Of a stretch of DNA of 64,000 nucleotides, positions 10,969-21,990 are shown piece after piece. Position numbers and translations under genes: made by a program. The DNA comes from Meconema thalassinum (Eukaryota > Arthropoda > Insecta > Orthoptera > Tettigoniidae). The DNA is taken from contig OX336397.1 in the NCBI GenBank assembly GCA_946902985.2, positions 184,640,813-184,704,812 on the forward strand. Direction: 5' to 3'. The first letter of the stretch is position 1. Each line of letters begins with the position of its first letter. The notes beneath the pieces were generated by a model. That model saw only the letters and a program-made list of their open reading frames with translations. It was not told where the DNA came from and searched no databases.

Positions 10969-11707
10969 ACAAAAGACAACACCCAATAGACGTTTGTGTC
11001 GTCTCAAATCCTGGTCCTCTGGCTGCAGGCTGCTGTGCTGGTCTGCCAGCTGGACGGATTGAGTGATATAACAGACGTGCTTATGTCAGCAATTCGCTGC
11101 TATGCAGTCGCGTGCGGGAAGCACAATGAAACTTGAGCAAGCAATTACTGGCTACTATGGTCACGGCCAATCGTGACGAGAGTCAGGAAGGGTATGGGGA
11201 TGTAAAGAGGCGTGTAATTATCAAGACAAGTGTAGTTAACTGACCATGTGTTTATTTGTCAGTGAGTGTGAAATTGTAAGTCCCTTTTAGGGGAATGTAA
11301 GTAATGATACAAGTTGAGTGTACAAGATTGTGGATGGGTGTTTACAAAGTGATGGATATCTGAACACTTGCTGATTCTCACCTGATGATGCAGCCGGAAC
11401 AGTTGTCGGCTAGGGCCTTCGGCGACACACACTGTATGACAGATAATGCTCCAAAAAGGCCTCCCTTCTTATAGTTCCTGCCGTTGCTTAGTCAGCATTC
11501 CGTTGACGTAGCTGCCCCAGTTAGTTGTAGTGTTAATGTTTATGAATGTGTTGCAAGTGGTTGGCTAACCTCCCGAGCTGGGTGGTCGCCTCTTGCCGTG
11601 TAAAGGTGATGTTCTGGTCTTATGATGTTGCCAGTTGGGGTGGTTTATAGTAGATGATGGGGGGTGGCTTTCAGGGGGTACAGCCCCCCCGGGCCTGTAC
11701 AATAACA

Positions 11708-12070
11708 ATGTTAAAGCATTCTAGCACATCTAAAAAGAAGCTTTCAACACTATCAAAGGCAACTCAAACCATTGAACAGACTGTGGACACAGGTGGAAAT
11801 TATGATGGTAATGATAATGATGATAATGATCATCATTATGAAAATGATTATAATGATGAGGATGATGATAACCATAATGATGGTGATAATGATGAACTGC
11901 TTCCCGAGTTTCTGAAACCATTCATAAAAAATAGCAAATGGAACGATCCTAATATATTAGTCGAACGTCTACAGCTCTTGCATGCCTGTAAACAGGTTGG
12001 TCATATTGGTTATGAGAAAGAGCTATTAAATATAGAAAATGAACTTCGTAAAGCTGCTATTATTTTGTGA
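11708..12070 (+). CDS. Acidic C-terminal half of GF1 gene A, intact frame in right arm
   Basis: 121 residues from an internal ATG correspond to the second half of gene A: a Ser/Lys-rich start, an acidic and Asn/His-rich run (about residues 32-60), and a C-terminal segment rich in Leu and Glu (LVERLQLLHACKQVGHIGYE). The frame is intact here, unlike in the left arm, where one inserted T breaks it. The FLYWCH part is missing because the inverted arm begins at this point (11702). It has no visible promoter of its own, so expression as a separate protein is uncertain. Confidence 0.5.
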   Translation: MLKHSSTSKKKLSTLSKATQTIEQTVDTGGNYDGNDNDDNDHHYENDYNDEDDDNHNDGDNDELLPEFLKPFIKNSKWNDPNILVERLQLLHACKQVGHIGYEKELLNIENELRKAAIIL

Positions 12071-12252
12071 TGGGTCAACGTAGCAACACCCCCATCCCCT
12101 AAAAATAATTTTCAACAAGTGTTATGTTTAAAAGAAATGATAAACAAAAAGATCTGTATTCTGTGTGTCTATCTCTTGTAAAAAAAATGATTGAATTGAA
12201 AAACATAGTTTGTGTATATTTCTTGTTTTCTTACATGTTCAAGCAATAGTTA

Positions 12253-12341
12253 TGTCAGGGAAGGGATTCGAACCCTTGCTTCCTTATATATTTGGAAATT
12301 TGAACTTAAGTCAAACGCCTTAACCACTCGGCCACTCTGAC
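12253..12341 (-). tRNA. tRNA-Leu (anticodon UAA), GF1 right arm
   Basis: Mirror of the left-arm tRNA. Here the acceptor is GTCAGAG/CCCTGAC, again with one mismatch but at a different pair, so the ancestor of the two arms would pair perfectly. Anticodon stem TTTGA/TCAAA with loop CTTAAGT gives UAA. T arm and box B are intact. Confidence 0.88.
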
Positions 12342-15300
12342 AGTTACTGATTGTTCGACATTACTGTTTACAAAACTTTTCTTTTCCCCACTATATATAT
12401 GCTCAACCACTTTTTGGTTTTTCAATGCTGATTTTTGTTTTGTTTAAATTTTTGTCAGTAACATTGCAGTTATCAGTATTGCAAACTGAGTGTTTATTAT
12501 AGGGTTAAAGGCATGAAATAAATCACAAGCCTTACAGTAGTTGCATATGATGTATAACATTCAACATGTTATTCAACATTTCAAATAGAGCTGTGCCTTG
12601 TTAACATTAAACTCTGTTGGTCATTAAAATAACTACTTGTAAAATAATTCCAGTGTCAAATCCTATTAGCAAATAGCATATATTAAATAATCATGCCATA
12701 AAACGAGAACATAAAACTCATTTATTGTAGGAATACCTTTATGGGGATCACCAAACCTTCAAGTATGCAATATACATTCCAGATAGGGCTGTATTTTGGT
12801 CGATAGTGCCTCCAGTGCTTACATTAAATAAGAATACAGCAAACGTAGAAGATTTTTATAAATCATAATTGTTTGCATAAAATACCATATAATAAATTTT
12901 TTCACACCAACGAATGACCATTTGAAAATGGTTTATTGTAGAAATGTCTTTAATGGAACCTCCAAACCTTCAAGTAAAACATATGTGATGTACATTCCAC
13001 ATAGCTACATAACCGACAGTACATCGTGGACCAATCTCCACCGCATTGCGCGCTCATTGTTTGTGTTGGATTTCTGTCTCATTACTAGAACTGTACTTAC
13101 TGGTCAATAAACAACATAGTGGTCAAAGTGTTCCCCTGGTAGATAACCCATGTTTGGTTTGTCAATTTCTAATTGCAAGACCAGTCAAGACCTAACAAAA
13201 ATTATTCTTAACGTATATATCCATCATCAACACCATATCATTAAACAAATGAAACCATCTTAAGGTATTTATTAAATTTAATTGCATTTAAGCAACCTTC
13301 AAGAGGAAAGTATAGACAGGAATTGTGAAAAGGAAACCGTTCAATCATTCAATGTCGTTAGTGTTATCAACCTCAACGTAAGAGGTTAGGAAAGTCTATG
13401 TGAGGGTGTGGTTTTTACAGCTGAATGCCTTTTCCTGACACCCACCTCAGAGACAAGTTTATGGGAAATGAAACTCAGCTATCATGTCGAATGTGGAGCT
13501 CCTATTTGTCTGCAGGGAGTGTGGTAAACGAAACAACAACAATAAAAGCATACTTGTAAAGGCAATATTATGGAATTTTCGAGTACATATAGTGAATTTA
13601 CAAAAAAATGGATAAATTTCATGGTTTGTAGCCCACTTTGGGTAAGTTTGGTAAATTTTAGTGAATTTTCATCTATATTCGTCTAATTTTATATGAATTT
13701 GAGGTAGTTTAAACCATGCTTAGGTAAATCAATGGAATTTCAATAAATCTGGGAGTCATTTATTGAATTTTGCTGGAATGTTGTGTCATTTGGTCAATTT
13801 GCGGAAAATGTAGTGGATTTTACGAAAATTTAAGGTAAATCTGGGGATAGTTAGGTACTTAACAGATAACCTGTCACTATGATGGTTGTATTAGAGTGTG
13901 CCTTTCACCACCAAGGGGTAGGATTGCAGAGAGGAGACCGTCATGAGCTGAAGTGCATAGTCATTTATATTGACTTTAAGAATGGTTGTTGTGGGGGATC
14001 GAACACTCCTCTTGTTGGTTTTGGGGGAAGTGTACTCCATTCCATTCCATTTTTTAAAAGCCACTAATCAGGCAGTTGCAAACCATTTCACTATTCTTAA
14101 CATCAAATGTGCATTTGCCTGGAGTAGAAGTGGGAAACCCCATCAGTTTGGTGTATAGAAAACTCACCTCACCCGAACTCATTGGAAAATTAAAATCATT
14201 TGTTTTTGTCTTACTTAGGGTCTTGGAAATCATGGTTATCAGTCCCATGTACTATACTTGGGAAAATAATCATGGGCATGCACACTATTATTAGCTGAGT
14301 TTCTAATACAATTTTGCATACCCTAGGACCAGTATTGCATTATAAGGCATGCCATGTGTTAGCGTTCTTAAAAGCCAGTGATATAAAACAAAAGAGGTCT
14401 TAAATTCCATCCCTGGGCGTCATATTTAGTGTCATGTAGGTTGACGATCACGGAGTCCCTGCTGAGACCGTCATTGCTTCCACTAACTTGTGCTAGGCTC
14501 CTCTCTGTCTTATTTCCTGTCGACCACACTTGCTCAACTCTTGTTCTCTACCGACCCCAACATGATTAGGGTATCCGAGGCCTAGGGAGTCTCTTCCTTT
14601 TGCAACTTCATTGGCCCTTGTATTTATTTTTTCTGATATCCTACTAGAGTGAGGAGGCAGCCTTGTTTTTATTTTCATGTTATTTCCTGTCTTTTGCTGA
14701 AGCATCCTCAAGAAGGTAGGGTGTATATAGCCCCACCTCTTGCGATGCACTCTGCATATGGCTACACCCTCAAGGGGCTTACGGCTGATCAGTTTGGAAG
14801 TTGGCGACCCCAAGGGATTTCTGAGCTGAGTCCAGTTTTCCTGCTCTTTATGCATTACCTCTGGGGCAGAGCCACTCCTATTATACTTTTTATCTGCCTT
14901 TCATGGCTTTCCTTCCTTCCAACTCCCTCAATCCACATGCTTGAGGGTTGAGGGCCATTTTTGTTATTCCTTCTGTCCATTATATGGCCTATTGCCCTTT
15001 TGTTTTCCATTTCTTCTTCTAGTATATAAGAGTGTAGTTAGTTTTAGTTATAGCTTAGATTTAATTTTCATCTTTACGATGACCCAAACCATTGAGGGTC
15101 GATAGGACAGCTTGGTGGTTAAGTTTGTAGAACGCTTCTCTTTTGTCCAAAGGACAGCATGTTGAATTCCTCACTGGCTCATGAATTTTATTCTTTGTTC
15201 ATTTAGTTCTCATGGCTTTGAAACTGGCTGTCTGTAACTTGATCATTATTCATTTTAACTTCAACGTACGGTGTAGGATTGGAAAAGAGGCGGCCATGGC

Positions 15301-16129
15301 TTCTGAATGACAACTAAGTTAGCGTTTGTCTAAAGTATAAATAAAAAAAGAGTTCAAACATCATGTAGGACATAAACTAATTTTAAATTCAGATTTGTGT
15401 TTCACAGTAAACACAATTATTCTCCGTTTAAAACAAGCCATACAATTCTTTTTCTAACATGATAGCTTATACGTGGGCATGGCTATAGATTACAAGTAGT
15501 ATAGTCATCAGCTAAGGATTCAATTTCCATTACCTACACCTCTCTTGGTATGGCACTTAGCCAATTCGTTAAACTATAGAAAACGTTTCTATATGTTCTG
15601 TTACATTATTATTTGACCATCTCACCGTGTAGTGGTTAACCTACTTGGTTGTCAACCCTAAGGTCTTGGCTTCCAACCCCGACTATACCATGACATTCAT
15701 TTCAAGGTTGCAATAAGCTTCACTAAGCCTTTGTCAAACCAAACAACGATCTAGTCATGTCCTGTATGATAACACGGTGCAGGGAGCACGCCCACTATCA
15801 AGGAGACGAGTAATATGAAACTTGCTGACAAGATCGCTGTGCTGTTATCACCAAGGCACACTAGGCAAACCAAAGCCAGTGTCTCTGTGCAGATTCAACC
15901 CAGCGATAGTATGCAAGCGTATGTTCGTTTAAAAAGCATCATGAATATAAGTCCACTGTCACCACAGAGGCCCCGGTTCGATTTTTTTTCTAAAGGCTGC
16001 AACAGGATATACTGAGTCTTGACAGGTAAAACTTTTTGGAGTCCATTCGTGAACCACGGCAAAGGGTTGGCCATCCTGACATCTTCAACACCTCAAACCA
16101 ATGTTTACTATTACTGGTGAGTTACCTTT
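12342..16129. other. GF1 right arm interior, mirror of 4636-8436
   Basis: The reverse complement of the left arm interior, with scattered substitutions and small indels. There is no additional coding evidence. The mirrored ORF at 14493-14855 is described with the left arm. Confidence 0.5.
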
Positions 16130-16353
16130 CTTTCTTCTTCTTTTTTTCTTTCTTCGGCTTTTCCCAATTATTTTGAGTCGCCGGAGCCAACCAGGCTCAT
16201 TTTGGTTATGGCCGGGGATTTAAGGCCGAATGCCCTTCCTGACGCCACGTGATTTTTCAGGTGAAAATTCCAACCCCCGCTGTCACCGGGATTTGAACCC
16301 CAGCCGTCCAGGTAAAGACGAGCAGCTAAGCAACTGCGCCATCACGCTCCCTA
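16130..16353 (-). repeat. tRNA-headed SINE inside GF1 right arm
   Basis: Reverse-complement counterpart of the SINE at 4405-4635, with the CTTC/CTTT tail at the left end on the plus strand. Presence in both arms at the same place means it inserted before the arms were duplicated or was copied between arms. Confidence 0.7.
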
Positions 16354-16479
16354 CTGGTTAGTTATCTATACACACATTAATCCATAATTACCTAATAATA
16401 ATAATAACAATCATCCTCCATACACATGTCCATTAAAGCATGGTTTCACAAAACGCTTATGCTTTTAGGTGTATAACAC

Positions 16480-18720
16480 ATTTTTCCTCATAACATGACT
16501 ATTTCCTGTTTTAGGGGTGAAATGACCTATCCTGGAAAAAGCGCATGTCATGGCCTATTTTTTAAGCTTTCACACCTAATTTTAGGGTTCTTCGTTTCCA
16601 AGATATGGATTTTTCAATTTGGGGGGTAGTTTCCACCCCCCTGCTATTTTTCATTAAAAACAAAAGATCTTAGGTTCATATATCATTTTTAGGTGTTTAA
16701 CACGTTTTTTCCCCATAACATGACTATTTACTGTTTTAGGGGTGAAATGACCAATCGAGGTAAAAGCCCATATCATCCCCTATTTTTTAAGATTTCACAC
16801 CTAATTTTAGGCTTCTTCGTTGCCTAGATATGGATTTTTCAATTTGGGGGGTTGTTTTCACCCCCTGCTATTTTTCATCAAAAACAAAAGATCTTAGGTT
16901 CGTTTATTATATTTAGGTGGTTAACAAGTTTTTCCCCCATAACATGACTATTTACTGTTTTAGGGGTGAAATGACCAATCGAGGTAAAAGCCCATATCAT
17001 CCCCTATTTTTAAGCTATCACACATAATTTTAGGCTTCTTCGTTTCCTAGATATGGATTTTTCAATTTGGGGGATTGTTTTCACCCCCCTGCTATTTTTC
17101 ATCAAAAACAAAAGATCTTAGGTTCATATATCATTTTTAGGTGTTTAACACGTTTTTTCACCATAACATGACTATTTACTGTTTTAGGGGTGAAATGATC
17201 AATCGAGGTAAAAGCATATATCATGCCCTATTTTTACGCTATCACACCTAATTTTAGGCTTCTTCGTTTCCAAGATATGGATTTTTCAATTTGGGGGGTT
17301 ATTTTCACCCCTCTGCTATTTTTCATTAAAAACAAAAGATCTTAGGTTCATTTATCATTTTTAGGTGTTGAACACGTTTTTTCCCCATAACATGACTATT
17401 TACTGTTTTAGGGGTGAAATGATCAATCGAGGTAAAAGCCTATATCATCCCCTATTTTTTAAGCTATCACACCTAATTTTAGGATTCTTCGTTTCCTAGA
17501 TATGGAGTTTTCAATTTTGGGGGGTAGTTTCACCCCCAAACGGGGGACGTCGCCCCCAAGTGCTAGGACCCCTCATACAAGTCCCTAGCATGATTGGTTC
17601 GCGAGATATGAACAAAAGTGTAGTTAGGCCCTTTTGACCAAAACGAATCATACATTCAAAAACGGGGCGTCACCCCCGGGGTTAGGATACTGCCTATGGC
17701 AAAATCCCATCAGGGGTTCAGAAAATGTTAACAAACGTATAGTTAGGTCCTTTTGACAAAAGCCGTCCCTGTGCGCACATAAAAAATACTATTTCACCCC
17801 CCGGGTAAGGGTAGTTTTTATTTTGGGGTGGATATGCCCCGTCCATAGAAAAGGAGAGTTCACCACGAGTCCCACGACACCCCATATGTTTAAATCCGAT
17901 TATTGGTTAGCGAGATACTAAAAAGCCGATGACCTATTGGTTTTTTTGGTTTATTTAAATACATATTAAGAAACACTCATCCATAAATAATCATTTATAA
18001 CGCCCGCTCTCTTACAAAAGCCGTCAAGTTCATAGGCATACAAAAAATACTATTTCATCCCCCGGGTAAGGGTAGTTTTTATTTTGGGGTGGATATACCC
18101 CGTCCATAGAAAAGGAGAGTTCACCACGAGTCCTACGACACCTCAAAGGTTTAAATCCGATTATTGGTTAGCGAGATAGTAAAAAGCCGATGACCTATTA
18201 GTTTTTTGGGGTTTATTTCAATACATATTAAAAAAACACTCATTTATAAATAACCATTTATAAAGCCCGCCCTCTTACAAAACTCCTCAAGTGCGCATGC
18301 GTATAAAAAAACATTCATCGCCAAAATGTCAAAAAACAACATGTTTACCCCAAATGACGTTTCCCAATTCCATCCATTTTAAAAAATAACCTCACCATCA
18401 CCTAGAGCGGAAAAAATACCATCTAAACGACCCCTCACTCGACCCTACTCCTCCCCCACCACCTAACCCTTTCCCAACATAGGCATACATATTCAAGCAC
18501 GAGCGCGACTTGAGAAAACCAACACTACCCCACTACTCGCGAATGATCTTTTAGGTTTGGTCTTTTAATTTAATAAAGAGGCTATAGGAAAGTAGGGGGC
18601 GTCACTACGAGTGTTAGGACACCCTGTATGCTCTAATCCCATGTTTGGTTTGCGAGATATCAGGTTCGGGACCGATACGAGGAGGGTTCAAAAAGAAGTG
18701 TAACAGCTCTCTCATCATCC
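16480..18720 (-). repeat. GF1 right subterminal repeat cassettes, expanded
   Basis: Mirror of 3000-4310, but the roughly 220-bp unit (CATGACTATTTACTGTTTTA ... ATGGATTTTTCAATTTGG) occurs about five times in tandem at 16490-17530. A 270-bp unit (CCGGGTAAGGGTAGTTTTTA ...) occurs twice at 17740-18290. Confidence 0.8.
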
Positions 18721-18727
18721 CACTACT

Positions 18728-18733
18728 TTTGCA
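18728..18733. repeat. Right target-site duplication of GF1 (TTTGCA)
   Basis: Direct repeat of 2962-2967, immediately outside the right terminus CCCACTACT. Confidence 0.85.
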
Positions 18734-18955
18734 ATATCGCTGTCATCAGCTCTGTGAACTTGATTTGTTTAAGAAAGGGTTAAAGACATCATAAGATAAT
18801 TTTTGCTAAATTAATTAAATATTTGGTACTGTAATTTACATGTACCATGTTCTTGTGTAAGTTGTCAGCGCTGGGTAACTAACAAATTGTTATATTATAT
18901 GGGGTTAAAAGGCTAAAATGCTGTCATAGAGTTGATATCCTACGCCTCAGATACC
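18734..18955. other. Flank right of GF1
   Basis: AT-rich sequence in which I see no gene or named repeat. Confidence 0.5.
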
Positions 18956-19390
18956 CTAATACCGTCGGGTTAAATTAGAACAAGAGTTGACCAAGAAATA
19001 CATCTGACTCAGGTAAGTAAAAACAATTCTAAATGTTTGTCTAGAAAATCTGTGAGTAATAAATATGTTCACGGATTCAGTCATTGACTGATTTGATAGA
19101 GCTCTCCATTCCTCTCTGTCCTGAGCTAATCGTGTAATCTCTACATTGCTACCACACCCTACATCCAAAGCAATCTGTTTAATTTATTCTAACCTTGGTT
19201 TACCCGTACAGTTCTTGTCTTCAACACTTCCTTCTATAACTAAGCTTGCTCTTCCTGGGTGTATTAATACGTGTCCTACCATCCTATCTCCTTTCTTTAT
19301 TAGCAGTTTTCAAAAACATCTTTCCTCCCCCATTCGTCTACATTTGCAACCCCATCTACCCCATCTAATCTTCATCATTCTCCTGTAACA
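18956..19390 (-). pseudogene. Non-LTR retrotransposon relic, C-terminal coding end
   Basis: On the minus strand, fragments in more than one frame read as the end of a LINE polyprotein: GDRMVGHVLIHPGRASLVIE, then IKQIALDVGCGSNVEITRLA and QDREEWRALSNQS. Several frameshifts and a stop make it a relic. A shorter fragment of the same family occurs in both arms of GF2. The exact clade cannot be set from this end alone. Confidence 0.65.
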
Positions 19391-19504
19391 CAACATTTTA
19401 GTCCTCAACACTTTCCACTTAATGTGTAGTGAGATAAAAAGAAAAACAGTGTTCTCTCATTAGTTCTGTATAGCTAAAACGTAGGGGATATATAGTTTAT
19501 TAGT

Positions 19505-20170
19505 ATCGTGTAGTTGGGTGTGTGGAATGTGTCTAATAACCTGTGTTATTGTGATGGCTGTGTTAGTGTGTGTATTTATAATTACAGTAGGAAGCAGCCG
19601 TGGCCTCTCAAAAAGTACCATCCTGGAAGTGGTTTATTTTGTTGTTGATTATTTTAGGGGCTTCGTAACATCATTGTCATATAGACCAGTGTACTTGGTT
19701 CAGTGTGGAATTTGTCTAATAACCTGTGTTATTGTGTAACTAAAGTGGGGATTGGAAAAGGTAACAGCCGTGGCCTGTCAAAAGGTACCATCCTGGAAGT
19801 GGGTTATTTTGTTGTGATTCTTATAGGGGCTTCGTAACATCATTGTCATATAGCCCAGTGTACTTGGTTGAGTGTGGAATTTGTATAATAACCTGTGTTA
19901 TTATGATGGCTGTATTAATGTGCGTATTGGTAACTAAAGTGGGGATTGGAAAGGAAAGAGCCATGGCCTGTCAAAAGGTACCATCCTGGACCTGGTTCAT
20001 TTTGTTGTTGATTCTCTTAGGGGCTTCGTAACATCAATGTCATATAGCCCAGTGTACTTGGTTGAGTGTGGAATTTTTCTAATAACCTGTATTATTGTCA
20101 TGGCTGTATTAGTGTGTGCATTTGTAATAATTGAGACTAGGATTTGAAAGGAGGTGGCAGTGGCCTCATG
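19505..20170. repeat. Tandem array, about four units of 170-200 bp
   Basis: Units contain CCAGTGTACTTGGTTGAGTG, TAATAACCTGTGTTATTGTG, GGGGATTGGAAAGG and CAAAAGGTACCATCCTGGA (copies starting near 19505, 19687, 19854 and 20049; the last is partial). Short ORFs across it repeat the same peptides and are not genes. Confidence 0.85.
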
Positions 20171-20239
20171 TTTTTAACCACCCTGGCATTTTCTTGGAAA
20201 AAAGTAGAAAACCACGAAATTCCACTTCTAAGATAGCTG

Positions 20240-20400
20240 ATGTAAGAAACAAACCCAGCACCTGTGTCACAAGGCTGAGTGTACCCCCTGTCTAGTCCTG
20301 AAACCAGAAACTGATTTTCTCGGCAGAGCCAGGAATCGAACCCGGGCCTCCGCAGTAACAGCCAAGAATGCTAGCCACTACACCAAGTGGTGAAAAATAT
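20240..20400 (-). repeat. tRNA-headed SINE, minus orientation
   Basis: GAATCGAACCCGGGCCTCCG is the complement of a box B, followed by AACAGCCAAGAATGCTAGCC and a box-A-like stretch ending near 20395. The body (CCTGTGTCACAAGGCTGAGT and neighbours) extends left. Confidence 0.55.
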
Positions 20401-20544
20401 AAGGCTGGTCTTGATTGTACATGATCAATCAATAATTACCTAATAATAATAATAATAAAAATATAATTTATAATAATATTAATAATAATCATAAATATTC
20501 CATTTAGCAATGTTTCACAGCGAACCTCTCCCTATGACGTTGTC

Positions 20545-20680
20545 CACAGTGTCAAGGCGTGGCGGCCATCTTGCGAATTAGCCCCTGGCCCAGCTATGAC
20601 TCTCCCTCCGTATGAATTGCATAGAGAGGTTTCACGTGGCGGCCATCTTGCGCATTAGCCCCTGGCCCAGCTTCGGCCAA
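20545..20680. repeat. Two direct copies of a GC-rich unit
   Basis: GTGGCGGCCATCTTGCG followed by ATTAGCCCCTGGCCCAGC occurs at about 20560 and 20635. No coding evidence. Confidence 0.7.
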
Positions 20681-20693
20681 TTGTACCTACTGA

Positions 20694-21117
20694 AGATCTA
20701 TTTTCTATCAGCTGTTTGACAATATGTAATGTGTTACATTTGCCTGGAGGAAGAGGTAGATCTGTTCTCTGTCAGGTGATTCACAATATGTGATGTGTTA
20801 CATTCGCCTGGAGGTAGGGGAAGATCTGTTCTCTGTCAGCTGTTTGACAATATGTGATGTGTTACATTTGCCTGGAGGTATGGGAAGATCTGTACACTGT
20901 CAGCTGTTTGACAATATGTGATGTATTACATTCGCCTGGAGGTAGGGGAAGATCTGTTGTCTGTCAGCTGTTTGACAATATGTGATGTGTTACATTCGCC
21001 TGGAAGTAGGGGAAGATTTGCACACTGTCAGCTGTTTGACAATATGTAATGTGTTACATTCGTCTGGAGGTAGAGGAAGATCTGTTGTCTGTCAGCTGTT
21101 TGACAATATGTAATGGG
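20694..21117. repeat. 64-bp tandem array, six to seven units
   Basis: Units start AGATCTGTTCTCTGTCAGCT and end CGCCTGGAGGTAGGGGA. Starts fall at 20694, 20758, 20822, 20886, 20950, 21014 and 21078, the last incomplete. The spacing is exact. Confidence 0.9.
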
Positions 21118-21329
21118 TGAAAGGCGGCAATATTTTATCAAACGTGGGCATTACTTGTAAATATATTTATTTCATAACAGTTTCAGACTGCACATTGCTG
21201 TTAATTAAGACAAACTAATTTATGAGGATTTCATAAGAAAATAAATATATTTATTTTAAGAGCCTGGTTGTTAAGTCAGGTTTCTCATATGAATAGAGAG
21301 TAGTGAAATGGGTTCTAAATAGACGAGGA

Positions 21330-21595
21330 CTTGCGAATAACTGCATTCTTGGCTGTCACCGCGGAGGCCCGGGTTCAATTCCCGCCTCAGCCAAGAAACT
21401 ATTAATTCAGTGCTGGAGCGGGGTACACTCAACCTCGTGAGACAAACATGAATAGTGGTAGGTTCGATTCCTACCTCCGCCATCCCGGAAGTGGTTTTCG
21501 GTGGTTTCCGGGAAAATGCCGGGATAGTACCTAACTTAAGGCCACGGCTGTTTCCTACCCAAATCCTACCTCAATTGCAAATACACACATCAGTA
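21330..21595 (+). repeat. tRNA-headed SINE
   Basis: Box-B-like GGTTCAATTCC at about 21373 is followed by a body with GTGCTGGAGCGGGGTACACT and GTGGTTTTCGGTGGTTTCCG. A second box-B-like GGTTCGATTCC lies near 21461. Boundaries are approximate. Confidence 0.55.
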
Positions 21596-21805
21596 ATGGG
21601 GCGTGGTGACACATCGGTCACGTTGTTGGAATCTCACCATGGCGGACCGGGTTCGATTCCCGGTAAAACCATGTGAGATTTTCGAAGTAAAATGCCATTT
21701 TCTGATGTTTTGATTCCACGTAAAAAGGAGGTCCCGTGTCTTATGATCTCTTGATATTAACGGTCACGTAAAACTAAATTCTTCCTTCCTTTTATACACA
21801 CCAGT
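21596..21805 (+). repeat. Second tRNA-headed SINE
   Basis: A tRNA-like head (GGGGCGTGGTGACACATCGG ... GGGTTCGATTCCCGG) is followed by a body and a pyrimidine tail TTCTTCCTTCCTTTT near 21780-21795. Confidence 0.55.
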
Positions 21806-21985
21806 ACAGACATCACAGTGACACAGGTCATCATACAAATTCACAATCAGCCAAATACACTGGGCTACTTGACCATGATGTCGCCAAGACCTTAAAACAG
21901 TCAACAACAGCAGTAAACTGCAGCCCTGACTACTTTTGCAATGTGCAGTAGCTTCTATGAAATAATGTATCTTTCTGTCTCAGTT

Positions 21986-21990
21986 ATAAA
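21986..21990. repeat. Left target-site duplication of the Gypsy element (ATAAA)
   Basis: ATAAA directly precedes the 5' LTR and directly follows the 3' LTR (50091-50095). Confidence 0.75.

Larger units (their letters stand above)
9069..11701. other. GF1 single-copy centre
   Basis: Between the arms lie the 5' half of gene A, two minisatellite blocks, the CCTAA array, a gene B relic and a strong hairpin. From 11013 to 11701 I see no gene. Near 11680 a G-run and C-run flank GTACAG, next to the arm boundary. Confidence 0.7.
2968..18727. mobile_element. Giant foldback element GF1 (15,760 bp) with very long inverted arms
   Basis: The outer ends are exact reverse complements (left AGTAGTGGGATGATGAGAGA; right ends in TCTCTCATCATCCCACTACT) and are bounded by the 6-bp duplication TTTGCA. 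The left arm (2968-9068) and right arm (11702-18727) match in reverse orientation over their length, roughly 95-98% by eye in the stretches compared. The centre, 9069-11701, is single copy. It carries a FLYWCH-type gene, a tRNA-Leu(UAA) in each arm, CCTAA repeats and minisatellites. No transposase, integrase or polymerase is visible. A 6-bp duplication and AG...CT ends fit Polinton/Maverick-type integration, but none of the Polinton genes is present. Foldback elements of other superfamilies cannot be excluded. Confidence 0.9.
11702..18727 (-). repeat. GF1 right inverted arm (7.0 kb)
   Basis: Reverse complement of 2968-9068, starting at the codons around the internal methionine of the FLYWCH-associated protein. 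It is about 0.9 kb longer than the left arm because of extra tandem copies at 16480-17530 and 17740-18290. Confidence 0.9.

Noticed and set aside
20694..21117. CRISPR-like array
   Set aside because: The 64-bp units are contiguous, with no unique spacers, and the context is eukaryotic.
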